64,000 nt of DNA from Hawksworthiomyces lignivorus (Eukaryota > Ascomycota > Sordariomycetes > Ophiostomatales > Ophiostomataceae): NCBI GenBank assembly GCA_002917075.1, contig NTMA01000002.1, forward strand, positions 744,001-808,000. Reading direction: 5' to 3'. This document shows positions 10,113 through 21,628 of this stretch, in pieces. The position numbers and the translations under genes were made by a program. The notes under the pieces are model-generated. The model worked only from the letters and a program-made list of their open reading frames with translations. It did no database searches and was not told the DNA's origin. Numbering within the stretch: the stretch's first letter is position 1; the number at the start of each line of letters is the position of its first letter.

Positions 10113-13100
10113 TTAGATACGCGGCTGTGACTCTGGGTTCTGCATCATTGAGTCAACATCGCCCCAGTCCAGCACTGGTAGCGAACCGTCTACACCGCCA
10201 GTCATACCCAGGACTGTGTCCATAACCCACTGGTTTTCTTCTGGTTCTCCATCGAAAAGCGTCAGTAGATTCGGTTGCTGCCAGAAAGAGGCATCCAGCA
10301 CATTTCCTATCATGGCAGAGGGCAGAGAAGACATTTCGCGGTTACTGTAGGCATACACGTTCTGGGCCGCCGCCGTATCATTGAAATGCCGATGTCTCCC
10401 GTAGTTGTCACTAGGGGGTGGGGCTGCATTCAGGGGAGATGACGATACTGTGGCTAGGCGTGACGCATACTGCTCTGGTACGCGCGATGTCTGTGATGAG
10501 CCTTCCACAGCAGAAGCAACTAGCGTCTCGGTCGTCGAAAAAGCCGTTCCGCTAGGTCGTGGTGTGATTTGAGCATGTCGAGAGACTCCCGTTGGTGCGA
10601 ATTGAGATTGGCCGTCTACACTTTCTCTCGAAGGGTTTTCAAGCTGTTCTTTTTCCGCGGCAGAATCTAGAGCATATTGCTGGCTAGTACGTCTACCTCT
10701 GTGAGTTGAATGGCGAGTATCGTTGTCTTTTGCTGCAGAGATAACTTTCTTGGATCCGTCCTCGAATGTTGCCACGACCCTTGAAAACCGTTTCATTGTG
10801 CTACACTTGTCTACACGCATCAAGACTTCTCTTGTACGAGCAATCAGGTGCCTTAGTCTGACGCGAAACTCGACTTCTTCTTCCTCTTGGTATGTCTTTT
10901 CTTCATATCCACTAGTCAATCTAGAGCGTTCTTCGGCTGTCTCGGTTGGGTTTGTTGAAATCTGTATCGGGGTAGCTGTACGAGTACCACTAGCTGCTGA
11001 GACAGTATGGGTGTTGGGAGACCCAAGAGATCGAAGAATTAGAACCATTGCGCCACAATACGCGTAGAAAATATCTAGTGCCGATATTCCATTGACGAGG
11101 CCAAATGAGTCCGCCAGAAGAACAAGCCGACAAAGCTGCACTGCGTTATGAACGCAAACAACTGGCAGGGATTGGGAGCAATATTCTGGATTCGACGAAA
11201 GCTGCAACAGGTCAAACTCGCCCCTCTGCGGTGCCGATGCCATTGCATACAAAAGAGATGCTCTGGTAGACAAAGTAGCAATGTATCTGTACTGCATATG
11301 CAGCAGTATGGCCGTTCTCAACCTCGTGCGGCCTTGCCATGATAACCTCGCTTTCAGCTCTTGCAAATCCACGGTCGGCGCGTTGGAGCTCAATTGTTCA
11401 CATAGAACATCGCGGCCATTGGGGCCAGTCTGTTCTGTGATGAGTGGGAGGTTGAGGAAATGACAGCTCTCAAGATCCTTTCTCCAGTCTTCTAACTGCC
11501 GAATAATATCCTTGGCGGAGTTCTCCTGTCGCAAGACCCTCTCTCTCACTTCACGGTCTAAACCAGTGCCGTCGCTCGCAAGGGGTCCTGCCGTCTTCAT
11601 AGCTGGGGAAATTCGGGCACGCGCCAGAAGGAATTGGAGCTTAAGAGAAAGCTTTGAGAGAGCACCGTCATCATCGTCATCCGCGCTGCCGTATCCTCCG
11701 TCGAGAACCTCTGTCCTGGGAGGGATGATTTCAATCTCACCGTCTCCACATCTGCTGCCGGATGTATCCCTTGGTCTCGGATCCTCACAAATTGAGAGAC
11801 CACTCGGGCGGCCAAGACTGGATGCAAGAAATTGTTCAAACCCGAACAAGGTGCAGAAAACTCGACGGCGGGTCTCTCTCTCTATGGGCCGAAAATGGGC
11901 TTCGCCAAATGTCCGGTGTAGGCCCATTGCAAAAGACGCTCGTGTTGCGGTACCAACAATATTCCAAGCTGCATTTCTTTCATTATGATTGTGTAGATAA
12001 AGTGACAAAAGAAGGAGCGCGCGAATATTAGACAAGGTGCAACGGGATATGAAATGGGGCAGGAGACGATGCCGCGTAAGAGCGACGCAGTGCTTTCTCA
12101 AGCCTGGCATGTCAGTCGCACTCTGTATGCTAGAAGCAGGCAATGTCATTGATGGAGTAGCAGCACTTCTGGGAGCTGTTGGTGAAGACGGAATAAGGGA
12201 TGCGAAAGCCAGCATCATGTGCAAACACCCCAGCCATCCAGGATCAGCTACAGGGAACCGGTTAGCGAGATGTGTTGAGCGACGACCATGGTTGTGTTGT
12301 ATTGAATGGCGACCGCAAGATAAGTACTGCTCATATTCTTCTTCAAATGTACCGCGATGGAATAGGGGAAAATCAGGATGGATATACTTGAAATATGTCC
12401 GCACCAGGACGTCGACAACATGGCGTGGTGGAAGTTGTGACATTATAGCATCCACATCGTCAGGCTGAATGGCGACATATTCTCTGACTAATGCAGAATT
12501 AACGGAGATAGGAGACGGTCTGTCTTCAAAAACAGATGACACGCCGGCGCCAGACATTTTGACTGGGTCCGGGCCATCACCGCTATGGTCCCCGTCCGTC
12601 TCCAGTGCCTGTGCAGCAAAGTCTTCTGTGAACGTTGCTGTCAAGCGTTGTGAATTCCTCGCGGCCATGGGCACTTCATTCCGAGACAGCAGCAGAAGCC
12701 TTCTAAGCTGGCCTAAAAACTGGAGGCTCCCTGATGGGCCAATGAAGTGCTCCTGGCCCGTAGTATCGCGAATCAAACTGAGAGCCTCCTCTTGGCCGCC
12801 GCCTTGGGGGTCAGAATTAATCAAATGATTTCTGGAGTCAAGTTCTTGATCCTCCCCCGTATCATGTCCTTCTGCTTCGTGTGTGGGGACGGAAGCGCTT
12901 GAATCTTCACGGCAGGCGGACTCATCAAGAATGTCGGTCCTCGCTGAGTTGGTTCCATCACCAGTAGTTGTTGTATTCCTATTTGTCGCAGGTTCTGGAA
13001 CAAAAGAAGCGATTTTGGTTACTATCTCTCCTAACGGAACTTCTTCGGCACCCTCTTTGTTCAAATCAGGCATGGTATATCCCATGCGATATCCTATGTT

Positions 13101-13894
13101 CAAAAGGTCGGGTACAGTTGATATAGGATCATCTGGGAAAGCTCCACGGACGATTGCCTCTAGACATTTGAATCTAAGTTGGTTAATTATATATATGAAC
13201 GAAGCCTGTCAAATGTGATTTTGTTATCTGGTGAAAGGAAAAGGCTTTCTGAGATATACAAACAAAAAATGCACAAGAGACAAGCTTGCTCAGATGAAAG
13301 TGATGTGCAAAGATTGGTAGGAAAATGGTGTAGAAACAATAATAAGATATGAAGTATTAACGTATTATAATTACGCACCTGTCACTCAGATCGTCGACAC
13401 TTCCATAGAATCTAGTTTTTCGGGGAAGCGTATATGAACACGCCACTCCTTGGCTTTGACACATGAGGCACCGGCCTCCCGGCATCTGGGTGACGCATTT
13501 GCATCTTCTCTAATGTTATGCATTGACATCAGCAATCCCGTCTTGAACTAGATAGGAACGGACGAATAAGAAAACAAAACAGAAAGGAAGAATGAACAAT
13601 CTATAGCAACGGAACTATTTGCATAGACATAAATGAAACTGTGTCATGACGTGAGAAAGTCTCTCACCTTTCGACAAAAGTCGCCTAAAGTAAAATCTTA
13701 GCCCAAGGTTCATGTTCTATAACAACAAGTTCTAGTTGATAATGAGCGAATATGAATAATTCCCCTATGCGTGCACAATGGGAAAACATACAACTTTGAA
13801 AAGACCGTTTCCGAGATGTGTCTGCCACACGTCTTGAACGACGTTTCGGCGACGCGGCGGCGGAAGCTGCCCGCTGCCCATCTGACATCATCAT
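10113..13894 (-). CDS. Zn(II)2Cys6 transcription factor with fungal_trans domain; zinc cluster split over three exons
   Basis: Minus-strand exons: 13894-13792, 13684-13668 (17 nt), 13509-13379, 13173-10113. They join in frame to 1103 residues. The first exon is basic (SPKRRSRRV...) and ends inside the first Cys codon (T|GC) before a GTATGT donor. The microexon supplies CDFCRK and the third exon RRCKCVTQMPGGRCLMCQ with SQGVACSY, giving a perfect C-x2-C-x6-C-x8-C-x2-C-x6-C cluster. Exon 4 opens with a linker (CLEAIVRGAFPDDPISTVPD) that is typical after the cluster. The middle-homology (fungal_trans) region follows with YFKYIHPDFPLFHR and RASFAMGLHR. The C-terminus is Gln/Ser/Asp-rich. Known for the family: nuclear DNA binding, usually at CGG half-sites. 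A pathway-specific role for the MFS gene or PKS is inference only. Confidence 0.9.
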
Positions 13895-15268
13895 TTTGTG
13901 CCGTATTCTAGTAGATTGGGTGTGGTAATGTCTTCGCTGTTACCAGCCCGGCAAAGTGGCCTTCATCCGCTCTGTCTGTTTCTCGCCGCATTCTGTCAGT
14001 ATTGGCAGCACACGGGCCAGACACTGCAACGTGAACTCTCAGCAGATTCGACACCCAGACGGAAGTATGCTTGAGGTAGGATTCAAATATGGAGACGGAA
14101 GGTTCTTCAATTGGTCTTTGGGTCCTTACCATACCTGAGGAACTACCACTGGTGAAATTGCGGAGAGCTGGGGTGATCCACGCCAGTGCAGCCAGTCAAG
14201 CTAACGTGCGATAATCGTACATATGTGCTGAACTGGACATTTCGAAAGACGCGGAGTACAGATTCCTGAATCTAGAAGATGTAAGAACGAATAAAGGGGA
14301 TTGTCAACCGCGGAGCCAAGGAAGCGCGCAGAGGCTAGGTTTTAAAGCCTTCTCCACACTATCGTATTTTATAGACTTCACTAGCGGTTGTCTGTAACCG
14401 ACAGCTCCACACGAAAAAAAAAAATGACAAAACACAAGCCCCCCCCCCTTTGCAGCCAATTCCCCCCCCCCCCCTTGCAACAAATTCTGATTGGTCAAAT
14501 CAATAGCCAGATTCAACAACTCCCTAATAAACTTTTTACTGGGCCTGTAAGTTGGTAATTATACTGGAGTTGAAGAGCTAAAGCATTAACTTCTACCATT
14601 AACTAACTGTTTTTAAGTTACATTTACTAATATTAGTTTCAAGAATAAGTATTCATTTATATACATGTAGTTTATATATAAGTATTTATGAGATATGTAT
14701 AGAGTGCGTAATCTAGATAATCTTAAGTAAGTGGTTTTCTAAGTTATAGCGGGTTTATTTCTAAAATACAGGTAGTAGTCTTCTATATCTCAGTGAACAA
14801 CCTTCTGAGCAATAGTGTGTAGCTCTCTAAGTCTAATTGTAGCACAGAAATTACTGAGATAGGTTGAGAGCTCCATTCGGCCAATTAGAGTTTAGTATTT
14901 TACAAGGGGGGGGCCGACAATCTGCAAAATGGGGGGCGAACGTACACGTATGTTTTGCCGAAAAAATCAACGTAACAAAATACGATGAAGGAGGGTACGG
15001 GGACATGATGTCTTGGTCTTGTGGAGACCAAGTAGCTTCTCCAAATCCTGAAGCCCCGTTCTGATTCAGTTGTGCTTTTCTCGTTTGTCAATGTAACAAT
15101 ACATATATTAGATGTATCAACTAAATTTGACAACTTAATGTGACGGACGAGGAGCGACCCATTCGTTTGTTCTCTGTCCAGATGCCAATTGTGCATATGT
15201 CAATGCTTTTCTCGATGAAATAAATCTTGCCTGAGATTCACAAACACCCCATTATCTCGAGTGTTTCC
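13895..15268. other. Intergenic region around the MITE-like element
   Basis: Contains the promoter side of the Zn2Cys6 regulator, the inverted-repeat element at 14439-14939, and the promoter of the alpha/beta hydrolase. No credible gene seen. Confidence 0.5.
14439..14939. repeat. Non-autonomous DNA-transposon-like element with inverted ends
   Basis: At 14439-14505 two C-runs (about 11 and 14 C) flank TTTGCAGCCAATT and are followed by CTGATTGG. At 14879-14939 the reverse complement of the same layout appears: CCAATTAGAG, then AAGGGGGGGG, then CTGCAAAATGGGGGG. The 370 bp between the ends is AT-rich and non-coding. Similar single ends occur at 25998-26061 and 41232-41298. This is the shape of a MITE of about 500 bp. 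No clear target-site duplication was found, and homopolymer lengths may be unreliable. Confidence 0.55.
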
Positions 15269-16126
15269 ATGAGTTCTTTTACTCTACCAGATGGCCGCCG
15301 GCTGGCCTACAAGCTATCCACATCGGGCTCATCGAAACCTGTTGTTCTTTTGTCAAATTCACTTTGTGAGGATTATACTTCCTGGGATCGCATCACCCCG
15401 GTTATCGAAGAGCTTGGTTTTCGAGTTCTTCGCTACGATCAACCCGGCCATGGGCGCTCTTCTGCACCCCCAGCTGACGAGCTGTCTTCCATGACATTCG
15501 ATACCCTGGCTAGAGATGTTTGGCTACTCCTCAAGCATCTAGAGATTCCTCGTTTGCATGCATGGATTGGCGTATCTATGGGCGCGATCAAGGGTGTCTA
15601 TTTTGCGGCTACCTATTCCGGGATCATACACAAGCTTGTGGTAGCCGATGCCATTTCTTCATCGCCTGTCGTTGCTGGAACCCCTGACGTGTTTTCCGCG
15701 CGTGTTGTGGCTGCTAAAGCAGCGGGATCCATGGATGAGGACCTCGACAGCGTTGCCAAACGCTGGTTTGGTGACGCGTGGATAGCTGCGAATCCAGATG
15801 AGACAGCACGAATGAGGAAGTCTATGGAGACGACAACCATCGATGGACTGGAGGCATGTTGTGCCGCATTAAGCAGTCCGTCGTTTGACCTACGAAAGCT
15901 TTACCCGTCAGTTGGCAAAGGGTGCGATAATGCCTTAGTTATTGTTGGACAAAAAGACGCAGACCTGCCAGTTAAAATGAAAGACATGCAAAACGCAATT
16001 GAGCAAAGCTTAGCTACTGCTGGGAAAAGTACATCAGTTCCAATGGAGGTCGTAGAAAATGCCGGACATGTGCCTTGCATTGATGGGTTTGCGAGATTTT
16101 GCGAAATCCTCAAACAGTACTTATAA
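15269..16126 (+). CDS. Alpha/beta hydrolase, 3-oxoadipate enol-lactonase-like
   Basis: The ATG at 15269 (MSSFTLPDGRRLAYKL) gives 285 residues without introns; the frame is open a little further 5' but has no ATG there. The fold marks are LRYDQPGHGRSSAP after strand 4, the nucleophile elbow GVSMGA (Ser near 109), and a C-terminal His in ENAGHVPCIDG. The length and the YDQPGHGRS motif fit the PcaD/enol-lactone hydrolase subgroup, but that subgroup is broad. Neighbours are a salicylate-hydroxylase-like monooxygenase and a UbiD relic, which agrees with a ring-cleavage or ester-hydrolysis step in aromatic catabolism (inference). Confidence 0.85.
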   Translation: MSSFTLPDGRRLAYKLSTSGSSKPVVLLSNSLCEDYTSWDRITPVIEELGFRVLRYDQPGHGRSSAPPADELSSMTFDTLARDVWLLLKHLEIPRLHAWIGVSMGAIKGVYFAATYSGIIHKLVVADAISSSPVVAGTPDVFSARVVAAKAAGSMDEDLDSVAKRWFGDAWIAANPDETARMRKSMETTTIDGLEACCAALSSPSFDLRKLYPSVGKGCDNALVIVGQKDADLPVKMKDMQNAIEQSLATAGKSTSVPMEVVENAGHVPCIDGFARFCEILKQYL

Positions 16127-16834
16127 AAACAATGAATAGAAATTGAACTATCAACAATTGATTCACCGATACTGTTAATAAATCAAGCTAGGAAATTGAA
16201 TACAAAAGATATGAATAAATAGTAATAGGAATTCTTGAATAAACAGGTAAATAAATAAGTAGTATATAATTACCACCATTTCACTTATTGGATATATATT
16301 CAAGTTCGTATTAACCTGGATCCCAAGAAAAGTAGCTGGCTCACAAATATCGACAATAGTGCCCATGGGCGTAGATTATATTACGTCTTAGAGAACACCC
16401 TATGTTCATAATGGAAGAATCAGCGGCAGCAGCTCTAACTGGAAACAAAACATGAGAAGATCAAGAAACCAGCCTATACCAGGCAAGACAAGACAAGACC
16501 AAAAGGGGGTCGACGCGAGCTACACCGGCCGTCTCTGTTCCGCGGAGCCAAGCAACCGAAGTTAAAAAAAAAAATCCGCAACTTTGGTTACGCATCCAAA
16601 TATGTGCAGCAGATAGGTCTGCCACTCTAATTGACGTTCCTCCCTTGAAACCATAATGGCAGTTACATGCTGTATAAAAAGTTTGAACCTAAGCTTCATC
16701 CAGCATATACAATTTCCATAGCCTCCCATTCGTCCATTCATCAACCCTATAAGAGTCACATAAGGATACCCGGGCTTCCTTCTATTTTTATTTTATTTTA
16801 ACTTGTGTCGCTTGAAACTAGGGTGCTTTTCAAA
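16127..16834. other. Intergenic region, AT-rich
   Basis: Holds the 3' end of the hydrolase transcript and the promoter of the monooxygenase. No gene or repeat recognised. Confidence 0.5.
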
Positions 16835-18174
16835 ATGCCAAGAGCTTCTCGTTCGCTAAACGTCGTTATTGTCGGTGCTGGTCTTGGCGGGTTGGCCACT
16901 GGACTGGCCCTTCAGACAGATGGACACAGAGTCACTATTCTGGATGCCGCCCCCGAGTTTGCTGAGGTAGTTACTCCAATCGATACAAGAACAATTCATA
17001 CTCGTATTGGCTGACTACCTATTAGGCTGGTGCTGGTATCCGCATCCCACCAAACTCCTCGCGCTTGCTCATGCGCTGGGGGGTTGACCTACAGCGGATG
17101 AAGAAATCAACGTCAAACCGCTACCATTTTATTCGCTGGAAGGACGGTGCAACTATATTCAACCTGCCGTTCGAAAACAACGTGGAGACGCATGGCTCTC
17201 CCTACTGGCTCGTGCACAGAGCAGACCTTCACGCCGCTCTCCTTGACGCAGCCAACAAGGTCGGCGTCCAGATCCTCACCAAGAAGCGAGTCGTCGACTA
17301 CGACATGGAAGCACCCAGCGTGGCCACCCAGGACGGCGAGACCTACAAGGCTGATCTGGTCATCGGCGCAGACGGCATCAAATCCATCTGCCGGCCGCTG
17401 CTGACCGGGCGGCCTGATATTCCCCGAGACACGGGCGACGTGGCGTACCGAATTCTCATTCCCGCGCAGAAGCTGCTCGAGGACCCGGAATTGGCCCCCC
17501 TCATCACCGAGCCCTGCACCACGTCGTGGTGCGGGCCGGATGCACACCTGGTGGGCTACCCCATCCGGGACGAGGAGATGTACAACATTGTCGTGTGCGC
17601 GACCTCGTACAACGAGACGACGGACGAGGTGTGGGTGGTCCGCGGCGACAACTCGGAGCTGCGTCGGCGCTTCGGCGCGTGGGAGCCGAGGGTGCGCAAG
17701 CTCTGCGCCCTCACGGGCGAGTTCATGAAGTGGCGCCTGTGCGACCTGCCCAACCTGGCCCGGTGGGTCCACCCGGCGGGCAGGGTCGTCCTGCTGGGCG
17801 ACAGCTGCCACCCGATGCTGCCGTACCTCGCGCAGGGCGCGGCCCAGGCGTTCGAGGACGCCGCCGTCCTACGACAGGTCCTGGCGCAGGACGTGGCGGT
17901 GGAGGCCGCGCTCCTACAGTACGAGAAGATCCGCATGCCCCGGGCGACGCTCGTGCAGGCCAAGACGCGCGAGCACCAGCACATCCTGCATATTGACGAC
18001 GGCGAGGAGCAGAGGAATAGGGACAAGCTGATGGCCCTTGACGCGAAGGAGAACCCGGTATTCTGGGGCTATACCGAGCGCAGAAATTGGCTCTTTGGCC
18101 ACGATGCTGAAATCATCCAGAAGGAGGGAGATAACTGGCGTGAGGGTATTTCCAACGGAGTTGCAAAGCATTGA
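16835..18174 (+). CDS. FAD-dependent monooxygenase, salicylate hydroxylase-like
   Basis: Two exons, 16835-16966 and 17026-18174, give 426 residues; the intron restores EFAEAGAGIRIPPN across the join. Residues 10-22 carry the FAD dinucleotide fold VVIVGAGLGGLAT. IGADGIKS near residue 158 is the DG motif, and VVLLGDSCHPMLPYLAQGAA near 303 is the GD motif with the conserved cap contact. These place it in the class A flavoprotein hydroxylases (salicylate 1-monooxygenase group), which use NAD(P)H and O2 to hydroxylate an aromatic ring, often with loss of a carboxyl group. Exon 2 is distinctly GC-rich compared with the AT-rich flanks. Substrate unknown. Confidence 0.9.
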
Positions 18175-18818
18175 ATAATACAACTAGTACAATTAGAATG
18201 TAGTCACAATAGATAGATGTTGTTATAAAGCTCAGAGATCTAGCGTATTGCCTCTTGGGTTTCTTCAATGTCAACATGGCGCTACTCAATGGTGAAGGAG
18301 GAAAAGCCCATAGCAGAGGTACTGTTATGGCGGCGTGAGGGTTTATTACTGTATTATACTGTAAAGAGATCGATATTCAAGCACCTAATGCTTGAATCTC
18401 TCACACTGGTAGTGTATATCACACCATCCTCAGAGGCCCTCTGATATGTACACCGTGACAAATACCCTCGGACTTGTAGTCACACGAATGAGCTTAGAGA
18501 TTATCACGGTTTAAATATTTGTCTATAAATCCAAATAATTAAAGCCTTCTCTTATGTACGAGTAAACTATGCATGTTAAAGCGCAGATGCAGACAGTACC
18601 AACGAAAGTGCATGTGTTTAGACAAGTAGGAGTAATACTCCACAAATGGCCTAATAGAAGCCCTATGAGCAAGACTTGATTACTATATAATGGAAACAGG
18701 GCAAACAAGCAAATGATGTGTAAACTTGAAGAAACCCGCTAGAATGCTCTGTCCACTGGATACGTAACCCAAAAGCCATGCTGGAAAAACTCAAAGAATT
18801 ACTCGTATTTTATCGATT
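18175..18818. other. Convergent intergenic region
   Basis: AT-rich with only a short inverted repeat (TTCAAGCA...TGCTTGAA near 18375). No gene seen. Confidence 0.45.
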
Positions 18819-21360
18819 CTACAAAAAGACATCGTATTCAGCTGCGTCGTAAATCGTTGCTGAATATTGCATTAGCTTCTGAGCTCCATACGTCTTATTA
18901 TTACTTTACTCACCTCTCATAACGTCGCTGAGATATGTGAATGGCGACAGGCCATCAGGTATCCAGGGAAACCGATCACTTTCATTGAGATTATCGCTAC
19001 TGGGTAGCGTAAGCAATAATCCAAGTCTCAACCGCTGGGGAGGAGGAGCACCTAACTTGCGGCCGAGTACGCCAGATATCTGATCCGGAACTTCAGAGGA
19101 AGTTGTCACAATATTTGTGTTGGTCGTTGAGATTTCATGCAAATATGTGGGTGCTGATGTGTCCGTCAATGTGTTAATAGAGGCCGCCTGAGTTGGCAGC
19201 CGTGTACTGCGCAATGCCTCCTACAAAGCAACTAGTGTTCGGACGTGTCTGGGAGATAACCACTGTGTGTCAAAAGAAGGACGATCACCATTGCCATCCA
19301 AGACGGTGTCTTTCCCGCTAACGGCCAGCAGAAGGTTCAGCAAGCGCTCCTACAGACGCCAAATCTATGGTTCGTCCCGGGTCTCCTCCCACATGGCAAG
19401 CAGCAGAAGAGATGTGAGTGCGGAATGAAGCATTGACCAATTGCGCAAAGGAACGATGCTCAGAGCTTGAAAAGCAAGGAATGACTTCAAGATGTCAGGA
19501 AGACTCTCTTTGGCGCGCTTTGTAAGGAACCGGAGATGACGATCGGTTTCCGCTATCGAGGGCGGTTTTTTGATAGCCGGTTGGCAAAGAAAGGAAATGG
19601 AGAAGGAGACGTTAATTCGAAGTGTACAATGCTCGAGAAGCTCTTGTAGATTGCGGCATTCGTCTTGACTCGACAAGTATGGCGCTGTATGGGAACAGTA
19701 CTCTTCGACTAATGCAATAAGATGTACTGAGCGCTCCATTTGTGGCGAGTTATCGACCATTTCGAAGTATATACAAGCGACGTGGTGCATGACCTCAAAG
19801 TAAGATAAACCTGAATTTGGCAAATTAATGCGACTAGGATTCGGCAGTTGGGTTTTCAAAATACTCGATGGGCGGCCATGGTATACGCTTAAAAAGTCAA
19901 TCTTGCCAGACAGCAACTGCTCTAGAAGAGGCAAGTAGCGAGTCAGTCATCTATTTTGTGTTTTACAATATGTGGGACGTAATCACTCTTAGGGTTGGGG
20001 CCGGTACTATAATGTATCTCTTGTCTTTCCAATAGCACCTCATCGGTGTACGGCCCCAGATGTGTGTAATTCAAACGTCTGGGCCAGGCGTACGGTCGTG
20101 CCCAGAAGAACCCAGGAGCCATCAGACTGCCCGATATTCTGAAGCATGTTTCCGATTATCAGGAGGCCCTATACAACATTAAGAGAAGGTCTTAACATGT
20201 AGTTGACCAGTCGTAGTGTTTGAAATACTCTTCTCACTCTCAAAGTTTTAGTATGAAACAACGACAGTTGCAGAACGGTCGTAAAATAAGAAAACCTACG
20301 CAAATCTAGAGTTGTCTTGGATCGTCTGGGCACGGGCAGCAGCGAGAAATGAGATCCACAGGCAAGGCTCGCCAGAAGCAGGGCAATCAGGCGATTCCAT
20401 CATCTGTCAGCCATTCTTCCGCGGCACTTGACGCATCTTGTAGCTCTCCTGCAGCCCAGCTCTCAAGATATTTGCACACACGAAGCTCGAACTGTTCAAT
20501 ATCAACGAGGAATGGCGCAAAGGGGTGCGTGTTGTGCCGATAGAGAGGTAAGAACCTAAATCCGTGATTTGTTAATAATATTTCTAGGTCATATGCGTAC
20601 GGAAACTGGAAATTGGCGTTGGTGACAGCATGCTCCAACCAGCCTTTAGGTCCGGGAAGGGCACGGGGTGGATACAGCGAGCAGCTCGATACGGAGGAGA
20701 ATATCTATGAACTTCTTCGTCTCGTGGAGCGATGCTCAGCAAGATTGCGCGTCGCTGCTGTTGGCTGGCGGCCGCGGCGATGGGGTGGCTGGAAAAGGAG
20801 TTCTACAACCCAAAAGAAGCTCCGGATTCGTGCATCGGCACAGATGTGGAGCGCCGAGCTTGTTGCTGCAGTAGCCCCACTGTAGAATTCTCTCCCTCGT
20901 AAGGGTGTTCTGGAACAGAAGAATCTCTGACACTAGAAGAGGTGTTGCTGGTACAGGCATGATGTGATCTTTCCATCTCCATTCCTACTGATGGTCCGAG
21001 GTTGCCGCGGTGGCCTGGCGGAGGCAGCACCCTATCGCCTTCGGCCAGTTGGCCATTTCGAATAGAGTCGGTTTCAGACAAGGGCCGAGACGGCAAAAAC
21101 TCTGTAGAAACTCGTCGATTCTTCTCAGACACGGCCCGTGTCCGCCTGTCATGGATACTTTTTGTTCCTGGAGTTTCTAGAGCGTACATGCAGATCTCGG
21201 GATGGCCGCGCCGCTGGCACGTCTGGCACGGCTGCTGGTGATTGCATTTGACCTTGCGCTGACGGCAAGGGTAGCAAGCTTTCTCTCGGGCCATGCGCCT
21301 TGCGCGCAAGACACGATCGACTTCATCGCGATCCATTTGTTTCCACAACGGAGAAGTCAT
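18819..21360 (-). pseudogene. Zn(II)2Cys6 transcription factor, degenerate
   Basis: On the minus strand the N-terminus (from 21360) is intact: EKACYPCRQRKVKC, then QQPCQTCQRRGHPEICMY, a normal binuclear zinc cluster. Further on, family motifs are recognisable but interrupted. FGL is followed by TAG (20803-20805) where relatives have Gln. A reading-frame change falls near 20,680. YRHNTHPFAPFLVDIEQFE reads well, then TGA (20387-20389) needs a one-base shift to continue as LIALLLASLACGSHFS. GNMLQNIGQSDGSW...RLAQTFELH is the fungal_trans core. Three more TAGs lie at 19365-19367, 19350-19352 and 19221-19223. A stretch around 19,940-20,050 has several stops. The ending (YDAAEYDVFL) follows a GTGAGT intron and stops at 18819-18821. 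It probably once regulated the neighbouring catabolic genes. Confidence 0.8.
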
Positions 21361-21628
21361 TCACAGAGTCGATTGTTGGGATCTTAGAAAGCGATAAAAT
21401 CCCGTTGCCCCGCCGTCAGCAAATAAAAGGGTCGCTCCGAAAGACCCGAGCTGACTGAGCCTCCGAGGGTGACCTACAGGCGTGTTACTCTATATACATC
21501 AATTAAAACACCAAGAATTCGCTATGAGAAAGTGAAGACGTGTATCCTCCGTACTGAGTGTCTGCAGGGCTCTTGACTATTGTTCCTGGTAGTCTCCTTG
21601 ATCATTACGTGACTCGGTTAATAGTTAG

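Noticed and set aside
10113..13103. Regulator starting in the large exon and lacking a zinc cluster
   Set aside because: The upstream exons join cleanly with GT-AG borders and give a complete Zn2Cys6 motif and linker.
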